DNA from: Azorinus chamasolen
Taxonomy: Eukaryota; Mollusca; Bivalvia; Cardiida; Solecurtidae
Reading direction: 5' to 3'
NCBI GenBank assembly: GCA_963576725.1
Contig: OY755240.1
Span: 14,128,378 to 14,192,377, forward strand
Length of the DNA stretch: 64,000 bases
Shown: one piece after another, positions 40,255 to 51,790 of the stretch
Numbering within the stretch: the first letter of the stretch is position 1
How the letters are laid out: each line of letters opens with the position of its first letter
The notes under the pieces: generated by a model
The model's database searches: none
The model's input: only the letters and a program-made list of their open reading frames with translations
Told to the model about the DNA's origin: nothing
Made by a program: the position numbers and the translations under genes

Positions 40255-41830
40255 TTTTTTGTGGTGTTTCATGCATGACTCATATTTGTACTTTTAGTAC
40301 TCTATGAAGAGGCTCTCTGAAATCTGTAAACGAAAGTAGGACGTCGAAGTTTTACGAAAGCCGGTGGTGAGATTCCTACTTCAAACGTCCGTTCTCCTAG
40401 TTCTTACTTATTATTTCAAAGATAATTTACTATATTGTTACTGTATATTGTTTACGCGCGAGTTTCAAGTTCCGACTTCCGTGTACCAAGTTCCAACGTC
40501 CATGTTCCGAGTTCCGACTTCCAAGTTCAATTTCCGACTTCTATTTTCCAAATTCCGACTTCCGAATTTTACGAGGTCTCTTTTCACATTTGTTGAAATT
40601 CTATAAATGGTGTAAACAAATCAAGGGAGACAACGTTTTGGAAGTATTTTAGATATTGATCTATTTTTAATTCTTTTTTGTTGAAATCATTTTTCAAAAA
40701 AAGCAAAGGTTGGATACAAATCACCGTTTTATAATGCAGTAACCAACCAATAAATTGTTCATCGATATTTCTTATCTGGGAAGCTAAGCAACCTTTAGAT
40801 ACTATAGACCAACTGGGACGCCTAGCATTTAATCTGCATTGACATGCGTGAAATAAAGGGCGCGAACATATGACATCACAAGAATGTCGGAATGTGTAAG
40901 CTGGAAGTCGAAACTTTGAACTTGGAAGTGTGAACTTGGAAGTTGGAACTTGGGAGTCGGAAAATGGACCTTGGAACTTGGCTGTCGGAACATAAAAGTC
41001 GAAACATGGAACTTGGAACTTTGAAGTTGAAACTCAAAACTTGGAACTCGGGACTATGAAGTAGGAACTTAGAATGTCACCGCCGGCTTTCGTTTGTTCT
41101 GTCGTACCCTTTAATTTTCTACAGCTCAATCTAGTTTCACTTCAATGTGTTTTCGTTCTACATGTAATACACCACTGTGTTTGCCATAGCGGTTGTTGTA
41201 GATAAGTCGGAGAGGGGATATGTTTTTACACTGTCTTTTAGGGTAGAGATGGATAAAGTGCGAGGTTGTGCGCTTGTAAACTCGTTTAAACCCCCAGTGA
41301 CTATTGTCACTGACCGTTCGAAGGCGGAACTTTCATCTACAACGTAGTGCTTGTTTATTTTGTCTTTGTGTGTCGCTTTGTGTTTTGATAGATACGTAAA
41401 TTTGCTGTGTTCTTGTTTTGGTGCTGTTCGAGCGGCTACGTGTTTTGTATATAGTGTTTCAAGAAGGTTTAGTACTCTGTGAACGCGCATCTTCACTCCG
41501 TAAACGGACGGAGAACTTCGGATATTTGCGGTTGTTGTAGATTAGTTGGAGAGGGGAAACGTTTATTAACACAGTTTGTCTTTTAGGGCGGGGAGGGAAT
41601 AAGCGTGAGGTTGGGCGCCCCCAAACCGGTTTAAACCCCAAGTGACATTTGTACTGTCCGTTCCAAGGCGGTACTTCCATTTCCCGCCTATTAACTTTGT
41701 ACGTCTCTTTGTGTCGTATATATACATGTACATTTACTGTTTTAGTCGTGCTGTTTGGGCTGTTGTGTGTTTTGTTTGCGGTGTTTCCTGCATGACTCAT
41801 ACATGTACTTTCATACTTGTACTAGGAGAA
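40255..41830 (+). mobile_element. PLE subfamily B fragments around a foldback element
   Basis: 40,255-40,297 is a B tail. 40,298-40,353 starts a SECIS-like region (TAGTACTCTATGAAGAGGCT) that is cut by a foldback element and resumes as B 3'UTR at 41,094 with box about 41,255-41,335. A further partial copy with SECIS-like start (41,466-41,530), box (about 41,600-41,670) and B tail follows to 41,830. Confidence 0.7.
40354..41093. mobile_element. Foldback element with GTTCCGACTTCC subrepeats
   Basis: Ends ACGAAAGCCGGTGGTGA and TCACCGCCGGCTTTCGT are inverted. The left arm (40,465-40,570) has tandem AGTTCCGACTTCC-like units and the right arm (40,900-41,070) their reverse complements. About 740 bp, inserted in a PLE-B 3'UTR. 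No transposase. Confidence 0.75.
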
Positions 41831-41839
41831 ATTAACCAT

Positions 41840-42270
41840 TGTGATAATGCTATATTTATCACATTGGTTTCAAAACTACACACGTAATTCTAAGTTTCCT
41901 TTTCTCTAGTAAATACTTCCTTTCAGTAGATTTATTCAATGAGGTTATGTCTAAAACTAGTCTAGGACAGAATGAGTTATTGGTGTCTGACTAAGGTCAA
42001 CTGTATGGCCGATGAGGCTTTGTAACATTTGTTTTCTTATTATTGTTTGCAACATACAGTGGCACCCTATAGTTCGAACACTAAAGCAAGTATCATTACA
42101 TGTATAGACATTTAAGACAGGTTGCATTTTAATGCAGGGTGAAAGTCAAGCAGAAAGCTCTTCTACGAGTTTTTTTGTATGAATTTCACCCTGATTTAAT
42201 TATCACAGTATCGAGGTTTTACTGTAACTTTGTTACAACGGGTCGGTAATATAAGGAAATTATGTTAAAA
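41840..42270 (-). repeat. Inverted copy of 16,840-17,310 with MITE 42,057-42,224
   Basis: Flank GTTACAACGGGTCGG and the MITE (CAGTGGCACCCTATAGTTCG ... GTTTTACTG, TA on both sides) match the 16.8-17.3 kb locus in reverse. The MITE centre carries the recurrent GCAGGGTGAAAGTCAAGCAG hairpin. Confidence 0.65.
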
Positions 42271-42283
42271 TTCAACTTTAATC

Positions 42284-42483
42284 CTTCTGATCCTTCGAGA
42301 CCATGAATTTCAGTACTTCTTGTTCTGAAAATTGAATACCGCTTAAGCCGGTGCTAGGGGGCGTGAGCAGTGTTGCACTTTCAATTACTGTTCATGAACA
42401 GACTCAATAAAACCGAGTCTGCAATTTTCTGTTTTTGTGTTGCAATTGTTGCTCTCGGGGGATCACCTCCCTTCAGAATTTTT
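42284..42483 (-). repeat. R190 copy, minus orientation
   Basis: Longest-looking copy: TTGAATACCGCTTAAGCCGG through GAACAGACTCAATAAAACCG to GGGGGATCACCTCCCTTCAG. Related to the other R190 copies described at 1818-1990. Confidence 0.75.
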
Positions 42484-42497
42484 AAAACGAATAAATA

Positions 42498-42835
42498 TAA
42501 AGCAAAGCAGTCAAACAGGGAGAGCCACATATGATTTCAAGGACACCGCACCAAACACCACACGAGACACGACAGAGCCACAGGACAAAACCTGACAGGA
42601 CGCATACTAACACTTGAAACATTAAACATTAAGCATATTAAGTAACAAAGTTTACCATAGGGTGAAAGCAGGAGTACCGCCTAGGAACGGTCAGTAGCCA
42701 AAAATGGCTACTGGTGCGTAAACCTGGTTTACGGATACCCAATCTCACACGTATCCGACCTTCATCCAAGTAAAAAAATGTAAATAAAATTCCTCTTCCA
42801 GACCACTACACAACATGAGTAACAAACCATAAACA
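42498..42835 (-). mobile_element. PLE subfamily C 3'UTR fragment
   Basis: Minus strand: 3'UTR with GGGTATCC, AAACCAGGTTTA, a perfect hairpin CAGTAGCC/GGCTACTG at 42,692-42,713, then CCGTTCCTAGGCGGTAC, ending in the C-type tail near 42,500. No RT or SECIS remains. Confidence 0.75.
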
Positions 42836-42849
42836 TAAATGTAGCGATT

Positions 42850-43379
42850 GAGACATTTGTCGTCTGAAAAATTAGTCGTCTGCTAAAACGTTCATTTTTT
42901 ATTATTCTTCATTGTTTTTATTTAAAAACGTCACCACTAACAAACAGTTTGATCCTAATGAGACGCTGAGTTACTCGGCGTCTCATCTGGATCTAAACTG
43001 TTTACATTGGCAATGACAGATTCCTCAAAAGCAAACGCATACAGATAGACCAACTTATTTTGGAACAAAACATGGCCTACTCTAATGTAAACAAAATGAA
43101 GCGACTATGACGCTTCCTAATTTTTAAAAGACTTTGCAAGCCACAACCCTTCAAACTAATTGTCTTGGTACAATGTATATGTATCTTGGCTTGCATGCGG
43201 CGGGTCTCGAGTTCAATTCTAATCAGTGGCCGATATTTTCTTATTAATTAATTGTTCATACAAAACAACAATAAATATAACATATAATAATCAATAACAA
43301 ATATTAACATATAATTGAAAAAGACTAAAAATTAAAAAGATGATTACAAATAGCATATCGAATATCTATTTTTAAAAAA
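42850..43379. other. Dispersed repeat partner of 15,180-15,350; otherwise featureless
   Basis: 42,850-43,060 is the inverted partner of 15,180-15,350 and carries the GAGACGC/GCGTCTC hairpin. 43,061-43,379 is AT-rich with one B-box-like GAGTTCAATTCTAA near 43,212 and no gene. Confidence 0.5.
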
Positions 43380-43384
43380 CCAAG

Positions 43385-43470
43385 GGAAAATGCATTGCGT
43401 GGGATTCGAACCCACAACCCCATGTTTGCAAGACCAGATACATATCCATTAGACCAAAGCCCAGTACATT
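43385..43470 (-). other. tRNA-like sequence (A and B boxes)
   Basis: Minus strand: TGGTCTAATGGATATG (A-box-like), then GTGGGTTCGAATCCCAC (perfect 5-bp T arm with B box). The acceptor ends do not pair and the anticodon stem is poor, so it is a tRNA pseudogene or SINE head rather than a functional tRNA. Confidence 0.55.
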
Positions 43471-43564
43471 ATATGTGGCGACTTACTACATTATGTTGTC
43501 TGGTCCTATATTTGTGTGCTGTTATGTAAACAACAAAATAACAACAAGTCTCAATATACAGGTA

Positions 43565-43659
43565 TTGTCCTGTTTTATTAACCTGTCAAATTTGAATATT
43601 CCTACGTCACTGAAAGGATATATAAGCGTATAATTTGACAGGTTAATAAAACAGGACAA
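43565..43659. mobile_element. 95-bp MITE, 28-bp perfect inverted ends, TA target
   Basis: Begins TTGTCCTGTTTTATTAACCT, ends with its exact complement, TA at 43,563-43,564 and 43,660-43,661. Tc1/mariner-like non-autonomous element. Shares its right TA with the next MITE. Confidence 0.85.
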
Positions 43660-43661
43660 TA

Positions 43662-43804
43662 TTACTTGACCATTTTAAACTGAGACTCATCAATTTCCGT
43701 TAGCGTTTCCGGCTATATTCGGATGAATTCGATTACCATACATACCAATACATACGAATACATACGGACTATGCACGGGGTCTCAGTTTAATCTGGTCAA
43801 GTAA
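43662..43804. mobile_element. 143-bp MITE, TTACTTGACCA ends, TA target
   Basis: Ends TTACTTGACCA...AAACTGAGAC and the inverse GTCTCAGTTTAATCTGGTCA AGTAA. TA flanks at 43,660-43,661 and 43,805-43,806. A relative in opposite orientation is at 44,099-44,222. Confidence 0.85.
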
Positions 43805-44098
43805 TAAAATTAGATCTTATGGCACACCTTTTGTTATCAATGTTTACAAACACTACAGGTATAAACACTGTATAATGCCCAGGTGGCCGCTATAATAGTT
43901 TGGTTCGAATCTGCTTTGTTTTTATTGTTTTATTTTGGAATGGGTAGTTTTGTTTTTTCATACGTTTTGATGGGCGTATACATTTTTTTATTTTTTATTT
44001 TTATTTTTCTCGAGACCACCGTTACAGGTATGTTTTGTTTACATTTTAAGTAGGTTATGTTGGTGTGCCATACGATCTTAATTTGGACTGTACAGGTA

Positions 44099-44222
44099 TT
44101 GCTTGACCAGATTAAACTGAGACTCCGTGCATATTCCGTATTGGTATGCGTGGTAATCAAATTCATCCGAGTAGAGAACGCTAACGGAAATTGATGAGTC
44201 TCAGTTTAAAATGGTCAAGTAA
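44099..44222. mobile_element. 124-bp MITE, second TTACTTGACCA copy
   Basis: Ends TTGCTTGACCAGATTAAACT and AAAATGGTCAAGTAA; TA at 44,097-44,098 and 44,223-44,224. It sits inside an older inverted repeat built on GTGTGCCATAAGATCTAATTTT-like arms (about 44,060-44,095 and 44,225-44,250), also found at 43,805-43,830 and 45,772-45,800. Confidence 0.8.
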
Positions 44223-44224
44223 TA

Positions 44225-45900
44225 AAATTAGATCTTATGGCACACTTATTGTTATAGTCAAACAACTAGGTCAGACGGGTCACGGGTTCGCCGAGTCCAT
44301 TTATAAGGGAGATCAGAATATCGGACATCCACGTGTCATTTTTAAAAGAAAATATTTAGTTATAGGTACAAACAATAAGCGGATTAGATATCGGAAACAT
44401 AGCACAGTGGATAAGTCGTAGGGCCATAAGGAAGTATATGGTAGGGGCTCATTTTATTAAATGCGGGTTCGAGTCTCGCATCAACCTAAAACATTTTTAT
44501 TTTGCTAAAAAGATATTAAGGATTCTACAATTCCTTAGTATTATATTTTGATTGATTTTTGCCATTTTATTTCCAATTTCATTTCAACCAGCATATATTT
44601 TCACTGTTATATATCTACCATGAAATATTTCTAAACCGGACACCCAAAAATAAGTCATTGTTGGCCTTTAAGGCAGGCGGCAGCATAATTTAGGAAAAGG
44701 GCAATGCAGAAAACTCGCTTAAGAGCATTTTGTATTGATTTTGTTCTGTATTAAGCAGCCAACTGTCTAAAAAGCTCACTTTCGTCCTTACTGAGTGATC
44801 GGTTCATAGACGTACGTTTTACTGCAATTCATTTCATTTCAATAAAAAATAATTTTCTCCCTGACTGGCAGTGTCCGTCTAGGATTTCATGCCAGGTCTG
44901 AAGTATTCTATGATTTCATCTATAATAATGTCTGATGCCAAATATGTCATTTCAATGTTCTCAACGCGAGTAGTACATTGACGAACGTGTGTTTAAATGG
45001 TCAATATAATTATACAGTATGAATTAAAATAATGTTTTACTATTCACTTCAGATTAAAAAAAAAGTTTTAAGATCAATGCGGGATTCGAACCCACGCTTA
45101 ATAAAAATACTACTCTCGCAATGCCTTCTGAGTACCTAGTGTTTACCTACTGCGCTAAACTGTTGACAATAATTCTGCCTTCAGTTTTATCTAATATATT
45201 AAACCCGACCGTTTAAAAAATGGTCCGGGAACATGCGGAATGCTGCTCTCCCTAAAAAATGGACTCGTGGTTATATCAGTCGCTAAGATGACACATAATA
45301 TCGAATATTTTTGTGGAAGTTGGTTCGAATCTCACTGTAGGCAAAACATTTTTATTTCTTTTTTATTATATCTTTATTCATTTTGCCTGTGTATTCAGAA
45401 CGGCTCTCTCTGAGTGTGCTTGGCCATAGTTGCGAGTTAAATGTGTTATCTCAAGAATTACCACAAGGCACAAACCCAGCATGATTTAAAAAAAAAATGT
45501 ATACACCATCTCCAAAAAATATCAAATGACAACACAATTAAAGCCAATTCCAAATATAAAACTAAAAAAAAATCAAGACAAAAGGTTTGCCTACAGTGAG
45601 ATTCGAACTAACAACCATCAAAATATTTCAATAGTCTGTGTTATCATAGCGACTGATATTTCCCCTCGGCTACAATGCCACCATACCTGTAGAGACTGTT
45701 TTAAACATCTTTGATTGTGTCATTGTACCTACAGTGTTTATACATGTAGTGTTTGTAAACACTGATCACAATAGGTGTGCCATAAGATCTAATTTTGACT
45801 CTAGCTTGGTTTACCTGTAAGTAAGGGGTATCTTTGAAAGCGGGTGGTTGTTTTAATTCAAGAAGTTTGTAGACGCAGTATCCTAAATAAATTATAAGCA
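44225..45900. other. Cluster of tRNA-like sequences and inverted repeats
   Basis: tRNA-like pieces: 44,395-44,485 + (TAGCACAGTGGATAAG; GCGGGTTCGAGTCTCGC), 45,078-45,165 - (TTTAGCGCAGTAGGTAAAC; GGGTTCGAATCCCGC), 45,275-45,345 + and its inverted mate 45,585-45,660 -. Inverted arms with TGTTTACAAACACTACA join about 43,845-43,880 to 45,725-45,760. A decayed hairpin MITE is at about 44,635-44,825. None forms a convincing cloverleaf. Confidence 0.5.
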
Positions 45901-47239
45901 AAATAAATCATAAGCAAACTGAACAGACCCTGATCAGACGGTTCCTACAGACGCGGTCTGATCTAGGTCTACTCTATTTGCAAAGGCGTAGAAAGGGTGT
46001 TTATGGATTAAAGGTCTAATCTAGCCCATGTCTTTAAGACCATGGGCCATGTATTTCAAGCCTACGCCTTTGTAATACTATACACTTTACATATCAAAAA
46101 TAGGACTCAGACTTTGGCACGATTAATCGGTAGAACACAATTGATTAGATCACAATTGATTAGATCTGCAGGTATGTGTTTTGTACTTCCTTAATTCCGT
46201 ATCAAATGTGTGGAATAATTATGAACTGGTTCATCGCCGAAGTTGCCGGAATGCGATTCACAGAGCTTGCTAGAATGAGTGAATATGTTGGCTCAGTGCA
46301 AAACCAATGGCTCAGAGCAAAACTAGGCTGACAGTTTATAGTTATCCTAATGAAGAGAATATCCATTATGCATGGAAGTGCACATCTCAATTATTTTCAC
46401 ATTTATGCTTTATTCCTGCTGTCGTGGTGATTACTTTACCTTTAATCATTTTTTATAAATTTATGATATGTGCTTATGTATCACGACATATGACCATCAC
46501 TATTCCACCAGGTGGCAGTTGTCTCGCTGGAACTACAGAATCTATTGATTCCACCATCAATTGTGGACTATTTCGGAGCCGATTGTCCGAAAAATATCTT
46601 AGACTAGTTATCTGCGGCTGTTTCAATGCGAAGTATGAAGTTACAACATATATTCTGACAAACGTTTCAATTGGCCGAAATCAAAATATACTATAGGAAA
46701 AAGGAAACACCACCAAACCAGATGCACGGTTACCAGTCAATCACGATTGTAATGTGTTTCAATAAGCGGGATACCATTCTTGCACCAGATTCGTCATTTT
46801 TGCATGTTTATGCCTCGCACGATGATCACAACGTATATTTTATGCTCCGTATTCATTTTTGTGGGTATGATGCAATGGTGCGTCCTCGACAGATAACTTG
46901 ACCTTTGGGACATATGTACATGTGGTGTGGTCAATTACGTTCAATTAGTTGTTTGATGCCCAGGCCGATAGTCAGTGAAGTTGTTTGCTGTAGTTGTTCA
47001 TTATCGCGGTAGGTGTGAAAACTTCTCAAACTGCGACATTCAGTTGAGTTTGTAATAACAGAACTGTTGCATAGAAATTTCGTTCTCGGGACAAGGATAT
47101 AACTTTGTCTTAGCCGAGTTTTCGTTAGAACTGATATTAAGCAGGCAGACGTGAATAGAAAGAAAGAAAGAACATTTCGGGTTTTTTTCCTTTTGTATTA
47201 TCCGGTCTTTCGTTATATCCGAGTTCGCTATAAGTGAGC
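45901..47239. other. No gene recognised
   Basis: A loose inverted repeat (GTCTGATCTAGGTCTACTC / GGTCTAATCTAGCCCATG) lies near 45,950-46,070. The open frame 46,307-46,696 (+) has no recognisable motif, and its amino-acid composition gives no reason to call a gene. 47,050-47,240 contains TATAACGAAAGACCGG-like MITE ends. Confidence 0.45.
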
Positions 47240-47450
47240 TTCACTGCACCAACAATACCATTGGCAGAATTACCTTTACCAGCGATATCATTACCAACAC
47301 TACCTTTACCGACAAGAGCATTACCAGCAACACCTTTATCAGCAATATCTTAACCAGCGATACATTTACTAGTAAAACTTTAACCAGCAATACCTTTACC
47401 AGTTTTACCAGTAAGACTTTACCAGCAATGCCTTTACCAAAAATACTTGT
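47240..47450 (+). repeat. 15-bp minisatellite, short array
   Basis: Degenerate units of CAATACCTTTACCAG, the complement of the units at 14,430-14,640. Followed to 48,740 by sequence in which I see no gene or repeat. Confidence 0.85.
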
Positions 47451-48739
47451 AGCAACAAACTGGAGACAGACAAATCGTTTTTTCTTCCTCATTGGAGATA
47501 GCCATGTACGAGAGCTGATTGATAAATTCGCGGAATTCTCCTCTCAAGAATTTATTTCTTTATCAAATCTCATGAAAACTCGTATACAAGTAAAACAACT
47601 TATTTCCTCTTTCATTCTGATATAGGTGAATATATATGTTACACTTTAGAAGAATAAATGGTATCCACAGCAACCACTGTTTTGTGACTTGAAGCACGCT
47701 GTTATTTCACGTATTCTGAATGCATTAAACATGCTAGTGCGCCGTAAAATTTAGCGCAAATTTGGCGCTAACGCAACTGACGTTAGCTGGACATTTCTAC
47801 GTCATTTCCAAAACATTTGAAGAGAGTGTGTTGGACGGTCTTTTCACAGCAGCGTTGTATGGCCATGGCTTCAAAACGGCGCATGACGTCAACAGATAAC
47901 ATTGAGTTGCGTGCGGTTGTCAAATTGTGTGTGTGACTCATACTTTCAGCGGTAGAAACACTAAAACAAATTAAAATCTCGGATACAGTACCAACCAGTG
48001 GAAAAACATTTGCCTACAAAAGGCACGAGCGATTTAGGGATGGTAGAACCTCAGTGCTTGATGACGAAAATTAGACCCTTGGATATTCGTCTGTTCCCGG
48101 GTCCAAAGAATGAACGTAAAGGCCAACGGTTTGGAACCTCTTTAAAATTACACAACAAGGCATGTGAAATAATTTCATCATTCAGTGATGATTAGTTTAA
48201 GGTAACATTTGACCATTGTGTACATAGACATAAAAAGTGTATGGTCACAGGTGGTGATTAAGTCGAAAAAGTTAACAGGACACTAGACTTTGACGTTTAG
48301 GTAACGTCATCGTGACCCAACGGTGACGTCGGCGTGCTTCAAGTACTACATAGTACTGTTGTTCAATGTTTCATGTAAACTTTATTATTCAATGTATGCA
48401 AATAATGTTTTAGCTCTTTGTCAGTCGCGAGTAAACGTATTTCGTGAGGTATTTTGTTTTTTTGTGTTCTATTCCAGGTTTCAGTAATAAAGCAAGTCCT
48501 CGAACTTATCAATCACCCCTCGTACATGTACATATATAGGCATAACAAATTAACATAGAAACATGCATATAAAGCGATAAAGGGAAAACATCACCATATA
48601 CTATTTCGACCAAACCAAAACTCAAGCACTAAGTTTCTCTTTCCACAATTGCCCTCGGTGCATAGTCCATGTGCGATATGCGTATCTAGTGTCCGGAAAC
48701 GCCTACTGTTACTCGTTCAATCGCTTAACTGGAGCTGAT
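47451..48739. other. No gene recognised
   Basis: Short frames only (longest about 65 codons, 47,998-48,195 +), without start context or family resemblance. No terminal repeats noticed. Confidence 0.45.
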
Positions 48740-49430
48740 CAATGTTCTAGCAATACTTTTACCAACATTATCTTTACCAACAATACCTTTGCTAACAATA
48801 TATTTACCAGTAACACCTTCACTTGCAATACCTTTACTTGCAACACCTTTACTTACAATATCTTTAATAACAATATCTTTGCGTAGATATCTTTAGCAAC
48901 AATACCTTTACCAGCAAAACCTTTACTATCCATATTTTGATTAACAAAACCGTTACTTACAACACCTTTACTAACACTGCCTTTATCAACAATACCTTTA
49001 CCGGCTATACCTTTACTAAAAATAACTGTACTAAAACTACCTTCACTAACAATACCTTTACCAGCAATACCGTTATTAACGGTACTTTACCAATAATACC
49101 TTTACCAGCAATACCTTTACCAACAATATTCTTACTAACAATACCTTTACTTACAATATCTTAACCAGCAATACCTTTGTCAACAATACCTTTTCAAGCA
49201 ATACCTTTACTAACAATACTTTTAATAACAATACCTTAACCAACAATACCATTACCAGAAATACGTTTACTTACAACACCTTTACTAACACTACCTTTAC
49301 CAACAATACTTTTACCAACAATACCTTTACCAGCAATACCTTTACTTACAACACATTTACTAACAATACCATTACCAACAAAACCTTCACCAACAATACC
49401 TTTACCAGCAATAACTTTGAACCATCAATA
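48740..49430 (+). repeat. 15-bp minisatellite, main array
   Basis: About 45 degenerate tandem units of AATACCTTTACCAGC type. The frames through it are Asn/Thr/Phe repeats (NNTFTNNTF) produced by the period being a multiple of three; they are not genes. Confidence 0.9.
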
Positions 49431-50009
49431 CATTTGTTTTCAATGTTTCCTTCGAAATCCATGCGTCAAAGGTAGTTGTATAAGTTTGACACATAATAGG
49501 TTAAGAACACACTTGTTATAATACATACACCTGTCGCTGTATTCATTCAGACAAAAACGTACGGACGCACGAAGGTAATTATGTATGTTGATAACCTTAT
49601 GAGGGAATACATAGATCTTATGGTGTAAACAGAAATAATATTCTCAATTAAACAATATGAGTTTGTGAAACACTATGTCCCTCCGATATGACATTTGACC
49701 CTGAAGGATGACTTTAACATGTCAACCTTCAAACTGTGTAGCTTAATGAGATACACATGCATACCGAATATCAAGACTGTATCTCTACTCGTTTAAAAGT
49801 TATGGCCAATGTTAAAGTAGGTGACCTTTGACCCTGAAAGATTACCTTGACCTGTTACCACTCAAACTGTACAGGTTCATGATATATACCAAATATTACG
49901 TCTCCATCTCTACTGGTTCAAACGTTATGGCCAATGTTAAAGTCGGTGACCTTTGAACCTTAAGGATGACATTGACCTTGACATGTCATCATCAAACTGT
50001 GCAGATTTA

Positions 50010-50522
50010 TAAGGTTTAGTACTCTATGAAGGCGACCTCTTAAATCCAGAAATGGAAGGAGAACGTCAGATATCTGTACTATTTCATTTTTGTCGTACGC
50101 TTTATTACTTTTCTACAGTTACTCTGTTTGCAGCTCAATCATTGAGTACACTAGCGATAGGTGGATACAGTATGTTCACTTAAATGTTTATTTGTTATAC
50201 ATGCACTTTACCACTGTATTTGCTGTCGCGGTTGTTGTAGATTAGTCGGAGAGGGGATACGTTTATTTACACTGTTTGTCTTTTAGGATGGGGATGGAAT
50301 AAGTGTGAGGTTGGGCGCCCATAAACCGGTTTAACCCCCCGGTGACTTTTGTCACTGACCGTTCCAAGGCGGTACTTCCATCTTCCTCCTATTGTATGTT
50401 TGTTTTGTCTTTGTGCGTCTCTTGTTGTTTTTTTCTACTTTTGCTGTTTCCTTGTGTTGCTGTTCGGGCGAGTGTTTGTTCTGTATGTGGTGTTTCCTGC
50501 ATGACTCATTTTTGTACTTTTA
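50010..50522 (+). mobile_element. PLE subfamily B 3' fragment in the satellite
   Basis: From AAGGTTTAGTACTCTATGAA through SECIS-like hairpin (50,017-50,081), box (50,303-50,374; GGGCGCCC; hairpin GGTGAC/GTCACT) to the B tail CATTTTTGTACTTTT. It splits a satellite unit. Confidence 0.85.
50017..50081 (+). other. SECIS-like element, subfamily B
   Basis: Helix I TAGTAC/GTACTA is perfect (6 bp). ATGA, AGGCGACCTCTT (12 nt), AAAT, a 3' strand ending ACGTC, then AGAT. The quartet UGAA/AGAU has the U-U pair. Helix I differs from A and C by paired changes. Confidence 0.65.
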
Positions 50523-51790
50523 TAAGATATACATGCATACAAAATATCAAGTTTGTATCTCTACTGGTTCATAAGTTATGGCCAATTGTAAAGTCGGTAA
50601 CATTTGACCCTGAAGATGACATTGACATGTCACCCCTTAAACTGTGCAGCTTCATCAGATACATAGTAATACCAAATATTTTGACCCTGAAGGATGGCCT
50701 TGACCTTGACATGTCACCGCGCAAAATGTGCAGCTTCATGAGAAACACATGCATGCCAAAAGTCTCTATGTATACTGGTTCAAAAGTTATGGCCAATGCT
50801 AAATTTGTTAATTTGACCTGAGTATTTGACCTCTGACCTCTGACACGTAAAGATGACCTTGACCTTAATATGTCACCACCTGCGACATTATAAGATACAA
50901 TGCATGCAGAATATCAAATCTCTATCTCTAAATATATATTTAAAAGTTATGCCCAATGTTAAGGTTGCTGATAAATAAACAAACATCTGATATTTCACCC
51001 TGAAGGATGATCCTGGTCTTGACATGTTACCCTTCAAATGTGCAGCTTCATGAGATACACATGCATGCCAAATACCAGGTCTCTATCTCTACTGGTTCAA
51101 AAGTTACGGCCAATGTTAAAGTCGAACTGACTTATGTATTTGACCTTTGATCTTGAAGGATGACATTGACCTTGACATGTTACCCCTCAAAATGTGCAAC
51201 TTTATTAGATACATATGCAGGCCAGATATCAAGTCTCTATCTCTACAGATTTAAAAGTTCAATGTTAAAGTTGTTGACAAACAAACATCTGACCTTTGAT
51301 CCTGAAGGATGACATAGCCTTGACATGTGCAGCTCTATGAGATACACATGCATGCCAAATATCAAGTCTTCATCTCTACTGGTTCAAAAGTTATGCCCAA
51401 TGTTAAAGCTGCTGACAAACAAACAAACATCTGACCTTTGATCCTGAAATATGACCTTAGCCATGACATGGCACCCCTTAACATGTGCAGCTTTATGAGA
51501 TACACATGCATGCCAAATACCAAGTATTTATCTCTACTATTTCAAAAGTTACGGCCAATGTTAAAGCAGGTGATTTTACCTATTTATTTGACTTCTGACC
51601 TTTATGGATGACCTTGACCTTGACATATTACCATTTTATGAGACACATGTGCATACCAAATATCAATTCTCTATCTGTACTGGCTAAAAAGTTATGACCA
51701 ATGTTAAAGTTGTTGACAAACAAACAAACAGACAAAAAGACAGGGCAAAAACAATATGCACCCCAGATCTGATGGGGGGGGGGCATACAA

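Larger units (their letters stand above)
49560..51790 (+). repeat. Tandem array, ~150-190-bp units, CCCC/GGGG ends
   Basis: Units contain GACCCTGAAGGATGACCTTG, GACATGTCACC, a GTGCAGCTTCATGAGATACA segment and CTGGTTCAAAAGTTATGGCC. The array closes with AACAATATGCACCCCAGATC ... GGGGGGGGGCATA. Interrupted by a PLE-B fragment (50,010-50,522). The architecture recalls bivalve mobile elements with internal tandem repeats (pearl-type) or non-autonomous Helitron-like elements; assignment is open. Confidence 0.75.

Noticed and set aside
43385..43470. Functional tRNA gene
   Set aside because: The T arm is perfect, but acceptor strands do not pair and no normal anticodon stem forms.
46307..46696. 129-codon frame as a gene
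   Set aside because: No motif, no splice or start support, no second copy; length is not exceptional in 64 kb of AT-rich DNA.
48671..49164. Asn/Thr/Phe-repeat proteins
   Set aside because: Produced by a 15-bp minisatellite whose period is a multiple of three.
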